From positions 1 to 8,831 of the forward strand of contig JAANXI010000053.1 in NCBI GenBank assembly GCA_018263365.1: a DNA stretch of 8,831 nt, given 5' to 3'. A program made the position numbers and the translations under genes. The DNA comes from Fidelibacterota bacterium. GTDB lineage: Bacteria > Fidelibacterota > JAANXI01. This document shows positions 1 to 6,643 of this stretch, piece after piece. The notes under the pieces were generated by a model. That model saw only the letters and a program-made list of their open reading frames with translations. It ran no database searches and was not told the origin of the DNA. Each line of letters begins with the position of its first letter. Within the stretch, counting starts at the first letter, position 1.

Positions 1-64
1 CGATAAAAAGGATGAATCCAACCAGGAGGGCTCTCAGCCAATAATTTGCTCGTCTTTTATTCAT
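1..64 (-). CDS. N-terminus of an unidentified membrane protein (partial)
   Basis: The minus strand carries an ATG at 62-64 followed by an open frame running off the window. The visible residues are MNKRRANYWLRALLVGFILF plus one more: a short basic stretch, then the start of a hydrophobic helix, as in an inner-membrane protein or an uncleaved signal anchor. An AAGG sequence sits about six bases upstream of the ATG. The start lies 27 bases after the stop of the SDR gene at 92, so it is probably the third gene of the same minus-strand cluster. Too little is present to name a family. Confidence 0.55.
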   Translation of the reverse strand, partial: MNKRRANYWLRALLVGFILFI

Positions 65-91
65 TCAAAACCTTTTATATCAATCCGCTAC

Positions 92-847
92 CTAACCGCA
101 TAAAACATTCCCACCGTTTACATTCAGTATTTCTCCCGTAATATACGAAGCGCGGGAAGAAGCCAAAAATACCACGGCAGCGGCGATTTCCTCCGGCTGT
201 CCGACCCGCTTCAGCGGAATGTTCCGACCGATTTTCTCCAGCCCACCATCTTTGTATGCCGGTTCGGCCATTTCCGTGTCAACCCAGCCTGGCGCCACAC
301 AATTTACGCGGATATCATCTTCGGCCAGTTCCGTGCTCAATCCTTTGGTAAAACTGATTATGCCACCCTTTGAGGCGCCGTAGTGAGTATAGGCAGCCTC
401 TCCTCGCTGCCCGGCTGTCGACGAAATATTGATGATATTGTCCCCGCGGGATCCATCAAGATGGTTCACCGCCGCCCGACAGACGTTAAACGTGCCAGTG
501 AGGTTGACATCGATGGTCTCCTGCCAGTGTTCCGGGCTCATGCTTTTGATATCGCCTTCTGCCCAGATCCCGGCGTTATTCACCACGATGTTGAGTTGCC
601 CGAAATGTTCGACGACTTGATTTATCATATCAGTCACTGCTGCATGTGATGTAATATCTGCCTGGAATAATGCGGCTTCGCCACCGGCGGATGTGATCAT
701 TTCCAGAGTTTCCTCAGCATCCTCAGTCCTGCTGCGGTAATCAATGGCAACCCTGGCGCCGTTTTCCGTGAACAGCCGGGAGATTGCTCTACCGATTCCG
801 CGGCTTCCGCCGGTGACTAATACAACTTCTCCGTCAAACTGAATCAT
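92..847 (-). CDS. SDR family oxidoreductase, FabG-like
   Basis: Classical short-chain dehydrogenase/reductase of 251 residues, probably a soluble cytoplasmic NAD(P)-dependent alcohol/ketone oxidoreductase. The nucleotide motif TGGSRGIG is at residues 12-19, NNAG at 90-93, and the catalytic Ser143, Tyr156 and Lys160 (YGASK) have standard spacing. PGWVDTEM near 186-193 and the C-terminal ITGEILNVNGG are typical of the FabG branch. Arginines after strand beta-2 (YRSR, 37-40) suggest NADP(H), by inference. I chose the ATG at 845-847 because AGGAG lies six bases upstream; an in-frame ATG at 860-862 would add five residues but has a weaker site. The start lies inside the end of the upstream membrane-protein gene, suggesting translational coupling. 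The substrate cannot be read from sequence, and without fatty-acid synthesis neighbours a true fabG role is not supported. Confidence 0.92.
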   Translation of the reverse strand: MIQFDGEVVLVTGGSRGIGRAISRLFTENGARVAIDYRSRTEDAEETLEMITSAGGEAALFQADITSHAAVTDMINQVVEHFGQLNIVVNNAGIWAEGDIKSMSPEHWQETIDVNLTGTFNVCRAAVNHLDGSRGDNIINISSTAGQRGEAAYTHYGASKGGIISFTKGLSTELAEDDIRVNCVAPGWVDTEMAEPAYKDGGLEKIGRNIPLKRVGQPEEIAAAVVFLASSRASYITGEILNVNGGNVLCG

Positions 848-1337
848 ACTTGTCTCCTTCATTGTTCCTTTTGATATCTCCGGAAGATGCGCTTCTTTGC
901 GGCCTGCGCCAGATGACCAGAATACCCCCCATGATAATGAACAAAATCGGCCACCATTCCGCGAGGAAGGAATCCCGAAACCAAAAGACCAGAGCTACTA
1001 CCGTCAAAATAAAGGCGGGCGCCAATAGGCCCGGGTCTTTCTCGCCAAACAAATACATGAGCCAGAAGCCAACCGCCGGGGCCAGCACATAGATCGGCCA
1101 GCTGGCATGGATAAACCAAAACTGAAAGCCGATGATAACCAATATGGATCCTGGTAACAGCAATCCGATTTGTTGTCTGTCGACAATCCAGCCGATGAAA
1201 AAAGCCGCGCCGATTCCGACCAGGACCAAAGGCCACCAATTTGTAACCCTGATAACCTCCAGATTGTTCAATAAAAAGAGTGTCCCAAGAATAACCAGCA
1301 GAATACCCAGAGTGATGTTTCGATTTTTTTCGACCAT
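834..1337 (-). CDS. Multi-pass membrane protein, DUF5668/LiaF-N-like
   Basis: This 167-residue protein is very hydrophobic, with about six predicted membrane segments (roughly 8-28, 33-52, 56-74, 79-96, 104-121 and 127-144) and a polar C-terminal tail rich in Arg, Ser, Asp and Lys. The segments look like internal repeats: glycine-rich helices (LGILLVILGTLFLLNN, LVLVGIGAAFFIGW, WPILFIIMGGILVIW) each near a WWP or similar turn. This pattern is typical of the small DUF5668 / LiaF N-terminal-like membrane domain, whose role is poorly known; some members sense envelope stress. The start ATG at 1335-1337 has AGGAG six bases upstream. Its 3' end overlaps the following SDR gene by 14 bases. The family call is from pattern recognition, not a search. 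Confidence 0.8.
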   Translation of the reverse strand: MVEKNRNITLGILLVILGTLFLLNNLEVIRVTNWWPLVLVGIGAAFFIGWIVDRQQIGLLLPGSILVIIGFQFWFIHASWPIYVLAPAVGFWLMYLFGEKDPGLLAPAFILTVVALVFWFRDSFLAEWWPILFIIMGGILVIWRRPQRSASSGDIKRNNEGDKYDSV

Positions 1338-1377
1338 GATTAACTCCTACCGGTTGAAGACAGTTTTTATCGGGAGC

Positions 1378-1448
1378 CACTCTTTCTCACCAGCCTCACC
1401 AGAGATGCCTTCCGGCAAGACTCCTCCCGGAGCGACGGGCTCAGAGTG
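1378..1448. repeat. Possible dispersed intergenic repeat with short inverted ends
   Basis: The 130 bases between the GNAT gene and the membrane-protein gene contain a GC-richer block bounded by the inverted hexamers CACTCT (1378-1383) and AGAGTG (1443-1448). Inside are two mini-hairpins, TGCC-TTCC-GGCA and CTCC-TCCC-GGAG. On the minus strand it reads like the short intergenic repeats beginning GTCACTCTGAGC that occur in many copies in several bacterial phyla. No second copy is in this window, so repetitiveness is inferred. Confidence 0.3.
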
Positions 1449-1467
1449 ACTCGTTCAATTATAATTA

Positions 1468-1911
1468 CTAAGATAAGTCTTTATTCATTGCAACATGCAC
1501 AATGCCCGCTTCAGTGAACTCCTCCCCTCCTTTCTCAAATCCGGCCCGCTCATAATACGTGACCGCATCGATTTGAGCGTGTAGCGTGACTTTGGTAAAT
1601 CCTCCCAGCCGGGCGTGTTTCAACATATACTCCAGCATTTTGGTACCGTAACCCTGATTCCTATACTTATCCAGCACTGCCATCCGCTCAAATTTTACCG
1701 TATTCCCATCCAGTCTTCTCATCCGACCGGCGCCGATAAGTTCATTTCCCTTCCACAGGAGGAAATGCGTGCATTCGTTATCCCGGCCGTCCTGTTCAAG
1801 ATCTTCCGGCACCTGCTGTCCCTCGATAAAAACAGATCGCCGGATTTGTAACGCCTGCTGAATTTCTTGCTCATTCCGTGCAATCGTTGTGGAAATGTTT
1901 TCAGTTGGCAT
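1468..1911 (-). CDS. GNAT family N-acetyltransferase, ElaA/YjcF-like
   Basis: Predicted cytoplasmic acyl-CoA-dependent N-acetyltransferase of 147 residues, a usual length for a single GNAT domain. The N-terminal part has the pattern R(R)xVFxxGQxVPxxLExDxxD (24-44), typical of the YjcF/ElaA branch. Motif A follows: ERMAVLDKYRNQGYGTKML (75-93), with the acetyl-CoA pyrophosphate loop R84-x-x-G87-x-G89. Motif B is YYERAGFEKGGEEF (119-132), with the common tyrosine preceding the RAGF turn. The acceptor substrate is unknown. The ATG at 1909-1911 has no clear Shine-Dalgarno, so the message may be leaderless or very short-leadered; no better internal start exists before motif conservation begins. It diverges from the SDR gene at 1970, sharing a 58-base intergenic region. 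Confidence 0.88.
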   Translation of the reverse strand: MPTENISTTIARNEQEIQQALQIRRSVFIEGQQVPEDLEQDGRDNECTHFLLWKGNELIGAGRMRRLDGNTVKFERMAVLDKYRNQGYGTKMLEYMLKHARLGGFTKVTLHAQIDAVTYYERAGFEKGGEEFTEAGIVHVAMNKDLS

Positions 1912-1953
1912 GTACGAAATGTAGATTATTCGAAATTGAACAACAAGCCAACT
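1903..1953. promoter_or_regulatory. Divergent intergenic region with 7-bp inverted repeat
   Basis: The 58 bases between the divergent GNAT and SDR genes must contain both promoters. An inverted repeat, AGTTGGC (1903-1909) and GCCAACT (1947-1953), spans most of it, and a small TTCGAA palindrome lies at its centre (1929-1934). The left arm covers part of the GNAT start codon. This could be an operator shared by both genes, but the arms are short and chance occurrence is possible. Confidence 0.25.
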
Positions 1954-1969
1954 TTACAGGGGATCATAC

Positions 1970-2737
1970 ATGGAAATTGCCATTGTTACGGGCGCTTCGT
2001 CGGGGCTGGGCCGGGAATTTGTGAAGCAAATCGATCACCGGTACACTCTCGGTGAAATCTGGCTCATCGCCCGCCGGGAGGAACGCCTCCGGGAATTATC
2101 CCAACAAATCGATACCAGCGCACGTATTCTTCCACTGGATCTGAGCATTCGGAAGAGTATTGACACCATTGATGATCTCCTCCGGGACGAGAATCCTCAG
2201 GTTAGATTACTTGTCAATAATGCGGGATACGGTAAGCGCGGCTCATTCAAGTCTATCGGACTGGACACACAACTACAGATGATCGATTTGAATATCCGGG
2301 CGCTGGTGCACCTGACAAACGTCTGTCTGAATTACATGGATGCCGGCGACCAAATTATCCAGGTAGCCTCGTCTGCCGGGTTTTTACCGATCCCGAATTT
2401 TACGACGTATTCTGCCAGTAAAGCATTTGTGATGCACTTTTCGAATGCGCTAACAGCCGAATTACATGGTCGCGGGGTTACCGTGACAGCAGTATGTCCC
2501 GGACCGGTCAATACGGAGTTTCAGACGGTCGCGCATGATGGCGGAAAGGGAGAATTCAGGCGGATTGCTCCGGATCCGGCGCCGGTCGTCTCAAAAGCGC
2601 TGAATGACGCTTCGAGACAGAAATGGTTTTCGCTGTACGGCTGGTATATCAAATTGTTGTCATTTCTGGTGCGGTTCGTACCGAAGAAGTATCTGGCGAA
2701 AAGTGCGATCCGGTATAATGGGAATCGGTTTAAATAG
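1970..2737 (+). CDS. SDR family NAD(P)-dependent oxidoreductase
   Basis: Classical SDR of 255 residues, not closely similar to the FabG-like SDR at 92-847. The cofactor motif TGASSGLG is at residues 7-14, NNAGYG at 83-88, and the catalytic Ser134, Tyr147 and Lys151 (YSASK) are in place, followed by CPGPVNTEF (176-184). Basic residues after beta-2 (ARREERL, 34-40) favour NADP(H). The pattern resembles the DltE/YqjQ-like SDR group (COG0300) of broad or unknown substrate. The C-terminal tail after about residue 219 is aromatic and basic-hydrophobic (WYIKLLSFLVRFVPKKYL) and may bind the membrane peripherally, which is inferred. The ATG at 1970 is preceded by AGGGG. It is alone on its strand, divergent from the GNAT gene and convergent with the pnt operon. 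Confidence 0.9.
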   Translation: MEIAIVTGASSGLGREFVKQIDHRYTLGEIWLIARREERLRELSQQIDTSARILPLDLSIRKSIDTIDDLLRDENPQVRLLVNNAGYGKRGSFKSIGLDTQLQMIDLNIRALVHLTNVCLNYMDAGDQIIQVASSAGFLPIPNFTTYSASKAFVMHFSNALTAELHGRGVTVTAVCPGPVNTEFQTVAHDGGKGEFRRIAPDPAPVVSKALNDASRQKWFSLYGWYIKLLSFLVRFVPKKYLAKSAIRYNGNRFK

Positions 2738-3202
2738 CAGGCAGATGTGAAAATACCATTTAATAGCTATTAACTTTACCTGGGAATTTGAGAATAGGCT
2801 CTCGAGTTTCAGGCTACGGCGTTGCCCGGGCATCCCCCTGTCCCCCTTCAAAGGGGGAAACGTACTGAGGACAAGGCGGTGCAGAGGCTCGACATACAGG
2901 CGTCTCGTTGCCTCAATTTCTTTTTCGACCGATATTTGCCATGCAGGAAATTGTCGAGCGGGAGAAGGCTCCCTGCTGGCTGGAATTTCTTAAAAAATAT
3001 CAACCAAAATGCCTTTTTTAAGGAGAGGAAGTCTAATAGATTCATCGGGATCTCCGACTTCCAAGAAAGGGGAAAAAGCTGAGGAAAGTTTGTTCCCTTC
3101 ATCTTGCCAAAAGGAAAGGTCAGAGATTGAGTTGGGGCACTCCCTTTCACAAGATAACAACTTGTGCTACAACTTTCTGCTGGAGTAAATCATGGTAAAT
3201 CA
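2738..3202. other. Gene-free stretch between convergent genes
   Basis: No convincing coding region was found in these 465 bases; the short open frames lack recognisable domains and plausible ribosome sites. It contains a 12-bp palindrome TAATAGCTATTA (2761-2772), the G/C hairpin repeat at 2842-2857, and a small hairpin CACAAG-7 nt-CTTGTG (3148-3166). No T-rich intrinsic terminator for the plus-strand SDR gene was recognised. The mosaic of simple repeats suggests decayed intergenic material. Confidence 0.6.
2842..2857. repeat. CCCCCT-TCAA-AGGGGG hairpin, dispersed-repeat-like
   Basis: A perfect six-base-pair G/C stem closes a TCAA loop, about 105 bases after the SDR stop. Sequences of the type CCCCTGTCCCCCTTCAAAGGGGG are recurrent intergenic elements in many bacterial genomes. 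Without a T tract it is a poor intrinsic terminator, though it could slow RNA polymerase or protect 3' ends. Confidence 0.4.
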
Positions 3203-3375
3203 GTCTAGGCTAAATTGAGCGATTGTTGTGGATGAGATGTGCCAAGATGTTGAGATGAAAAGGGTTTTGGGAAACCGAAGGCATACCCGGAGGGTCTGTC
3301 GAGGATTTCACGGAGCCTTCGCGCTCAACAGATTGGTGCAGATCGCCGCACAAAATCGCTTAATTTAGGTCTAGG
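3203..3375. mobile_element. MITE-like element, 159 bp, with 7-bp direct duplication
   Basis: The element runs from 3210 to 3368. Its left end, CTAAATTGAGCGATTGTTGTGG, and the reverse complement of its right end, CTAAATTAAGCGATTTTGTG, match at 14 of the first 15 positions and then diverge with small shifts. The 7-bp sequence GTCTAGG directly abuts both ends (3203-3209 and 3369-3375), as expected of a target-site duplication. It is far too short to encode a transposase, so it would be a non-autonomous element or an IS remnant. One frame is open from 3219 to a TAG at 3366-3368 inside the right end, but I recognise no protein in it. It lies immediately beyond the pnt operon terminator. The mobilising IS family is not identified. 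Confidence 0.65.
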
Positions 3376-3378
3376 CAA

Positions 3379-3420
3379 CAAAAACAAAGCGCCCACAGCC
3401 GTCAGGCCGTGAGCGCTTTG
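3379..3420 (-). terminator. Intrinsic terminator of the pnt operon
   Basis: Read on the minus strand, 3420-3385 forms a 15-bp stem (arms starting CAAAGCGC and ending GCGCTTTG, two G-U pairs) with a six-base loop, followed at once by TTTTTGTT. It begins 23 bases after the pntB stop codon. This is a strong rho-independent terminator for the minus-strand operon. Confidence 0.92.
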
Positions 3421-3442
3421 AGATTTACTTTTATTTTGCTGG

Positions 3443-4843
3443 TCAGGCTTCTTTCAACAGGCTCACGATATCCGTCACCATTTCTTTGGCGTCGCCGAAA
3501 AGCATCATCGTCTTTTCTTCGAAAAAGAGCGGGTTGTCCACCCCGGCGAATCCCGGATTGAGACTCCGCTTAATAATCATGACGCGCTCCGCGTGATCCA
3601 CATTCAGAATCGGCATACCGTAGATCGGGCTGTCGGTTTCCGTGCGCGCCGCCGGGTTGGTCACATCATTGGCGCCAACCACCAACGCTACGTCCGCACT
3701 CTGGAATTCATCGTTGATTTCATCCAGATCCTTGAGCAGATCGTACGGCGCGTTCGCTTCGGCGAGCAGTACGTTCATGTGTCCCGGCATCCGTCCGGCT
3801 ACCGGGTGAATGGCATACAGGACCTTCACGCCCTCTTTCTGAAGCAGCTCAACCATCTCCTGGAGGACGTGCTGCGCCTGGGCCACAGCAAGTCCGTAAC
3901 CCGGCACGATGATAACCTTATTTGCGTTTTCGAGCAGGACCATCGCATCATCCGCGGTATACGCCGTCACCGATCGATCGCCAGCCACAGCGCCGCCCCC
4001 GCCATCTGTGCCGACGGCGCCGAACAATACATTGTACAACGAGCGGTTCATGGCGTCACACATGAGGAAGGTTAAAATCAATCCGGCTGCGCCGACCAGG
4101 GCGCCACTGACAATCAACACCTCGTTCATCAACACGAATCCAGTGGCGGAGGCTGCTAGTCCTGAGAACGAGTTGAGCAGTGAGATGACCACCGGCATAT
4201 CCGCGCCACCAATCGGGATAACCATGGTGACACCGAGCAGCGCCATCAATGCAAGGACTATGTAAAAATACATCGGATTAATCGGAGTGATAATTCCCAA
4301 TACCGCTATGATCAGCGTCGCCAAAATAAAGAGCCCGTTCATCCCGTTATGGAACGGTAATACGATTGGAGCGCCGCGGACTAACCCCTGCAACTTTGCA
4401 AAGGCCACTAAGCTGCCAAAAAACGTAATTGTACCGATGATAATACTGATAGCAACAGTAATCTCGGTCTGTCCGCCCGGTATCAGCGCCGCTTTATCCA
4501 TTAGATGATGGTATTCGGCAAGCGCCACCAATGTCGAAGCACCGCCGCCAAACCCGTTAAAGATTGCGACCATCTGGGGCATATCCGTCATTTTGACGGT
4601 CCGCGCGGCAATGCCACCCAGCAGCCCACCGGCCACCAGTCCCACAATAATCCACGTATAGCTAATAATATCCTGGTGGAACAGTGTAACGACCACAGCG
4701 ATGAACATCCCGAGGGATGCAAAAATATTACCGCGCCGGGCTGTTTTTGGCGAACCGAGGTTTTTGAGTCCGAAAATGAAAAATACAATCGAGACCAGGT
4801 ACAGCAGTTTCGTAATTAATTCCTGAGTTGTTAGTTGATCCAT
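3443..4843 (-). CDS. pntB: NAD(P) transhydrogenase subunit beta
   Basis: Beta subunit of the proton-translocating nicotinamide nucleotide transhydrogenase, which couples hydride transfer between NADH and NADP+ to proton movement across the inner membrane and supplies NADPH. The 466 residues match the family's usual length. The first about 265 residues are membrane domain dII, with many helices and the signature KMTDMPQMVAIFNGFGGGAS (84-103). The C-terminal third is the NADP(H)-binding domain dIII, with GYGLAVAQAQ (315-324), VAGRMPGHMNVLLAEA, GANDVTNPAA (390-399) and KRSLNPGFAGVDNPLF (425-440), all characteristic. It starts 12 bases after pntAB, with GGGAG upstream, ends in TGA, and is followed by a strong terminator, so it closes the operon. 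The reading frame is intact. Confidence 0.98.
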   Translation of the reverse strand: MDQLTTQELITKLLYLVSIVFFIFGLKNLGSPKTARRGNIFASLGMFIAVVVTLFHQDIISYTWIIVGLVAGGLLGGIAARTVKMTDMPQMVAIFNGFGGGASTLVALAEYHHLMDKAALIPGGQTEITVAISIIIGTITFFGSLVAFAKLQGLVRGAPIVLPFHNGMNGLFILATLIIAVLGIITPINPMYFYIVLALMALLGVTMVIPIGGADMPVVISLLNSFSGLAASATGFVLMNEVLIVSGALVGAAGLILTFLMCDAMNRSLYNVLFGAVGTDGGGGAVAGDRSVTAYTADDAMVLLENANKVIIVPGYGLAVAQAQHVLQEMVELLQKEGVKVLYAIHPVAGRMPGHMNVLLAEANAPYDLLKDLDEINDEFQSADVALVVGANDVTNPAARTETDSPIYGMPILNVDHAERVMIIKRSLNPGFAGVDNPLFFEEKTMMLFGDAKEMVTDIVSLLKEA

Positions 4844-4855
4844 TACTCTCCCGCC

Positions 4856-5143
4856 TTACTTTTTGTCTTTCTTGAACATTTCCAACATCCGGTCCGTCAC
4901 CAGAAACCCGCCAATCACGTTAATCATCCCGAATACAACGGCGAGTGTACCAAGGATTGTGGTCGTAAGTTCCGCCTCCATCCCAGCGCTGATGACTGCT
5001 CCGACCACCGTTATCCCGGAGATCGCATTTGCGCCGGACATCAAGGGTGTATGCAGAAGCGGGGGTACTTTGGTTATTACCTCAAAACCTGTAAATATCG
5101 CCAGTACGAATATATAGAGGGCGACGAGTAATGTCCCTGTCAT
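4856..5143 (-). CDS. pntAB: NAD(P) transhydrogenase subunit alpha, membrane part
   Basis: This 95-residue protein corresponds to the C-terminal membrane part of the transhydrogenase alpha subunit, encoded separately as in the three-gene Rhodospirillum rubrum type rather than fused as in Escherichia coli. It has about three helices (near 4-23, 32-55 and 60-84) and the typical segment VPPLLHTPLMSGANAISGIT (27-46). A basic Lys/Asp tail follows the last helix. It forms the dII proton channel with PntB. The ATG overlaps the pntAA stop in an ATGA junction, and AGGGAG lies seven bases upstream within pntAA, indicating translational coupling. No disruption is seen. Confidence 0.97.
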   Translation of the reverse strand: MTGTLLVALYIFVLAIFTGFEVITKVPPLLHTPLMSGANAISGITVVGAVISAGMEAELTTTILGTLAVVFGMINVIGGFLVTDRMLEMFKKDKK

Positions 5144-6303
5144 GCTGTTTCTCCCTTCTCATTGACGGCATTTTTCACGATTTCATTGCGAATTTCACCG
5201 TCCTTGACGATACATGTATCGTCAACAATTTCATCCTCAAAATTGAAATCCGTTGAGTCTTCCTTAAAGAGTCCGCCAAGGTACGTATTGATATTTTTCG
5301 AGTACATCTGGCTGGCATGATACGGTAACTCGGCCGGCAGGTTCATCGGCGTGTGGATTGTCACACCATGTTCCACGACTGTTTTCCCGTATTCACCAAC
5401 TTCACAGTTCCCACCGTTTATTCCGGCGAGATCCACAACTACTGATCCGGCGCTCATCGTTTTCAGCATATCTTCTGTCACCAGAATCGGCGCCTTTTTG
5501 CCGAAGATCAGAGCGGTCGTGATAATCACATCACTCTTTTGCGCCCGTTTACCGATGGCTTCCAGTTCTTTCTGATAGAACTCTTCAGTCATTTCTTTGG
5601 CGTATCCGCCTTCAGTTTCCGCATCTTCAGGCAATTCCATCTCCACGAATCGGGCGCCAAGACTTTCCACCTGTTCCTTTACCGCCGGACGCGTATCGAA
5701 TGCAGCTACTTTCGCGCCGAGCCGTTTACAGGTTGCAATCGCCTGGAGCCCGGCAACACCGGCGCCGATCACCAGCGCATTCGCCGGCGGGATCGTTCCT
5801 GCTGCCGTCATCAACAGCGGGAAAAACTTCGGCAGAGATTGTGCAGCAATCAGCCCCGCCTTATAACCGGCAATGGTACTCATGGAGCTCAGCACATCCA
5901 TACTCTGCGCCCGGGTAATCCGCGGCAAAAATTCCAGGGAAAAGGCGGTCACGTTTTCTTCAACCAGCTTTTGGACAACATCGTGATTATTCATCGGAGC
6001 CAGCATACCGATTACTGCTGTCCCTTCCCCGAGCATGTCAATTTCATGTTTACCCGTTGCGGAATTCTGCGACAGTGTATTTATTTTAATAACCAAATCA
6101 CTCTCAGCGAAAACCTGTTCCGGGCTATCCGCGATAGTTGCCCCGGCTTCCCTGTATTCTTCATCGGAGAACCCGGCGTTGGTCCCGGCCCCGGCTTCCA
6201 CCATAACTTTGTGTTCCTGATCCACCAGTTCCTTCACTGTTTTGGGGATCAACCCCACACGGTTTTCACCGTCGATAATCTCTCTGGGAATCCCAAATTT
6301 CAC
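5140..6303 (-). CDS. pntAA: NAD(P) transhydrogenase subunit alpha, NAD-binding part
   Basis: Soluble NAD(H)-binding domain dI of the proton-translocating transhydrogenase, 387 residues, of the alanine dehydrogenase/PNT fold. The N-terminal MKFGIPREIIDGENRVGLIP is the family signature. Other landmarks are PRITRAQSMDVLSSMSTIAG (127-146), the nucleotide-binding GAGVAGLQA (180-188) with the following FDTRP, KEQVESLGARFVE, and DLAGINGGNCE (291-301). The usual proline of TALIPGKKAP is Phe267 here, a minor deviation in an otherwise standard protein. Translation begins at a GTG (6301-6303), the first codon giving the family N-terminus, with AAAGGAG six bases upstream. It is the first gene of pntAA-pntAB-pntB, driven by the consensus promoter at 6444-6472 with an untranslated leader of about 130 bases. 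It ends in TGA. Confidence 0.97.
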   Translation of the reverse strand: MKFGIPREIIDGENRVGLIPKTVKELVDQEHKVMVEAGAGTNAGFSDEEYREAGATIADSPEQVFAESDLVIKINTLSQNSATGKHEIDMLGEGTAVIGMLAPMNNHDVVQKLVEENVTAFSLEFLPRITRAQSMDVLSSMSTIAGYKAGLIAAQSLPKFFPLLMTAAGTIPPANALVIGAGVAGLQAIATCKRLGAKVAAFDTRPAVKEQVESLGARFVEMELPEDAETEGGYAKEMTEEFYQKELEAIGKRAQKSDVIITTALIFGKKAPILVTEDMLKTMSAGSVVVDLAGINGGNCEVGEYGKTVVEHGVTIHTPMNLPAELPYHASQMYSKNINTYLGGLFKEDSTDFNFEDEIVDDTCIVKDGEIRNEIVKNAVNEKGETA

Positions 6304-6370
6304 GTGCGACTCCTTTCCCTTGATGGTCTGGTTTTCTTCTTACAATTCTCATTATGTTCCATCCACTCAT
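6266..6370 (-). CDS. Possible 34-residue leader ORF overlapping pntAA start
   Basis: Within the pnt leader an ATG at 6368-6370 has AGGA six bases upstream and opens a 34-codon frame (MSGWNIMRIVRRKPDHQGKG and 14 more residues) that stops 38 bases inside pntAA in another frame. Ribosomes translating it would cross the pntAA GTG start and could couple or compete with its initiation. The composition is basic and matches nothing I know. It may be fortuitous. Confidence 0.18.
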   Translation of the reverse strand: MSGWNIMRIVRRKPDHQGKGVAREIWDSQRDYRR

Positions 6371-6443
6371 AGTATTTCCTGCGAAACAGTCCATGAATGT
6401 TGTTAGTGCAAACCTTATACCATAGATGTTAATTCGATAAAAA

Positions 6444-6472
6444 ATTATACGGTAATCCCGATACCCTGTCAA
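6444..6472 (-). promoter_or_regulatory. Consensus sigma-70 promoter of the pnt operon
   Basis: On the minus strand, TTGACA (6472-6467) and TATAAT (6449-6444) are separated by exactly 17 bases, a perfect match to the bacterial housekeeping consensus. Transcription should begin near 6437, about 130 bases before the pntAA GTG. It lies between the terminator of the upstream gene and pntAA, and implies strong, largely constitutive transcription. Confidence 0.88.
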
Positions 6473-6564
6473 CCAAGCCTTTTGCGGCAATTTCAAGAAT
6501 GAAATCGGTGCCATTTTCCGAAATATCTTTCCAAACAACCGCAGAGGAAAAGTGGACAAATTAT

Positions 6565-6604
6565 TAAAAATGAAAAGCCCTCCCGGACTCCCGGAAGGGC
6601 TTTC
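6565..6604 (-). terminator. Intrinsic terminator of the thioredoxin-like gene
   Basis: In the minus-strand transcript, 6603-6574 folds into a 13-bp stem (arms AAAGCCCTTCCGG and CCGGGAGGGCTTT, one G-U pair) with a GAGT loop, followed by TCATTTTTAAT. The G-U pair would be a C-A mismatch in the opposite transcript, which supports the minus orientation. It starts about 40 bases after the stop codon at 6644 and separates that gene from the pnt operon. Confidence 0.85.
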
Positions 6605-6643
6605 CTCAAATTCAGTAATGTTCCACTGCAATCATTTGCATTT

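Noticed and set aside
859..1380. 173-codon minus-strand open frame overlapping the DUF5668-like gene in another frame
   Set aside because: It lacks a ribosome site and membrane pattern; the alternative frame has AGGAG, six hydrophobic helices and coupling to the SDR.
2822..3150. Short open frames on both strands in the gap between the second SDR and pntB
   Set aside because: No domains, no good ribosome sites, and they run through simple hairpin repeats.
5539..6372. 277-codon plus-strand open frame antisense to pntAA
   Set aside because: It is a shadow of the highly conserved pntAA coding sequence; the protein is compositionally odd and unrecognised.
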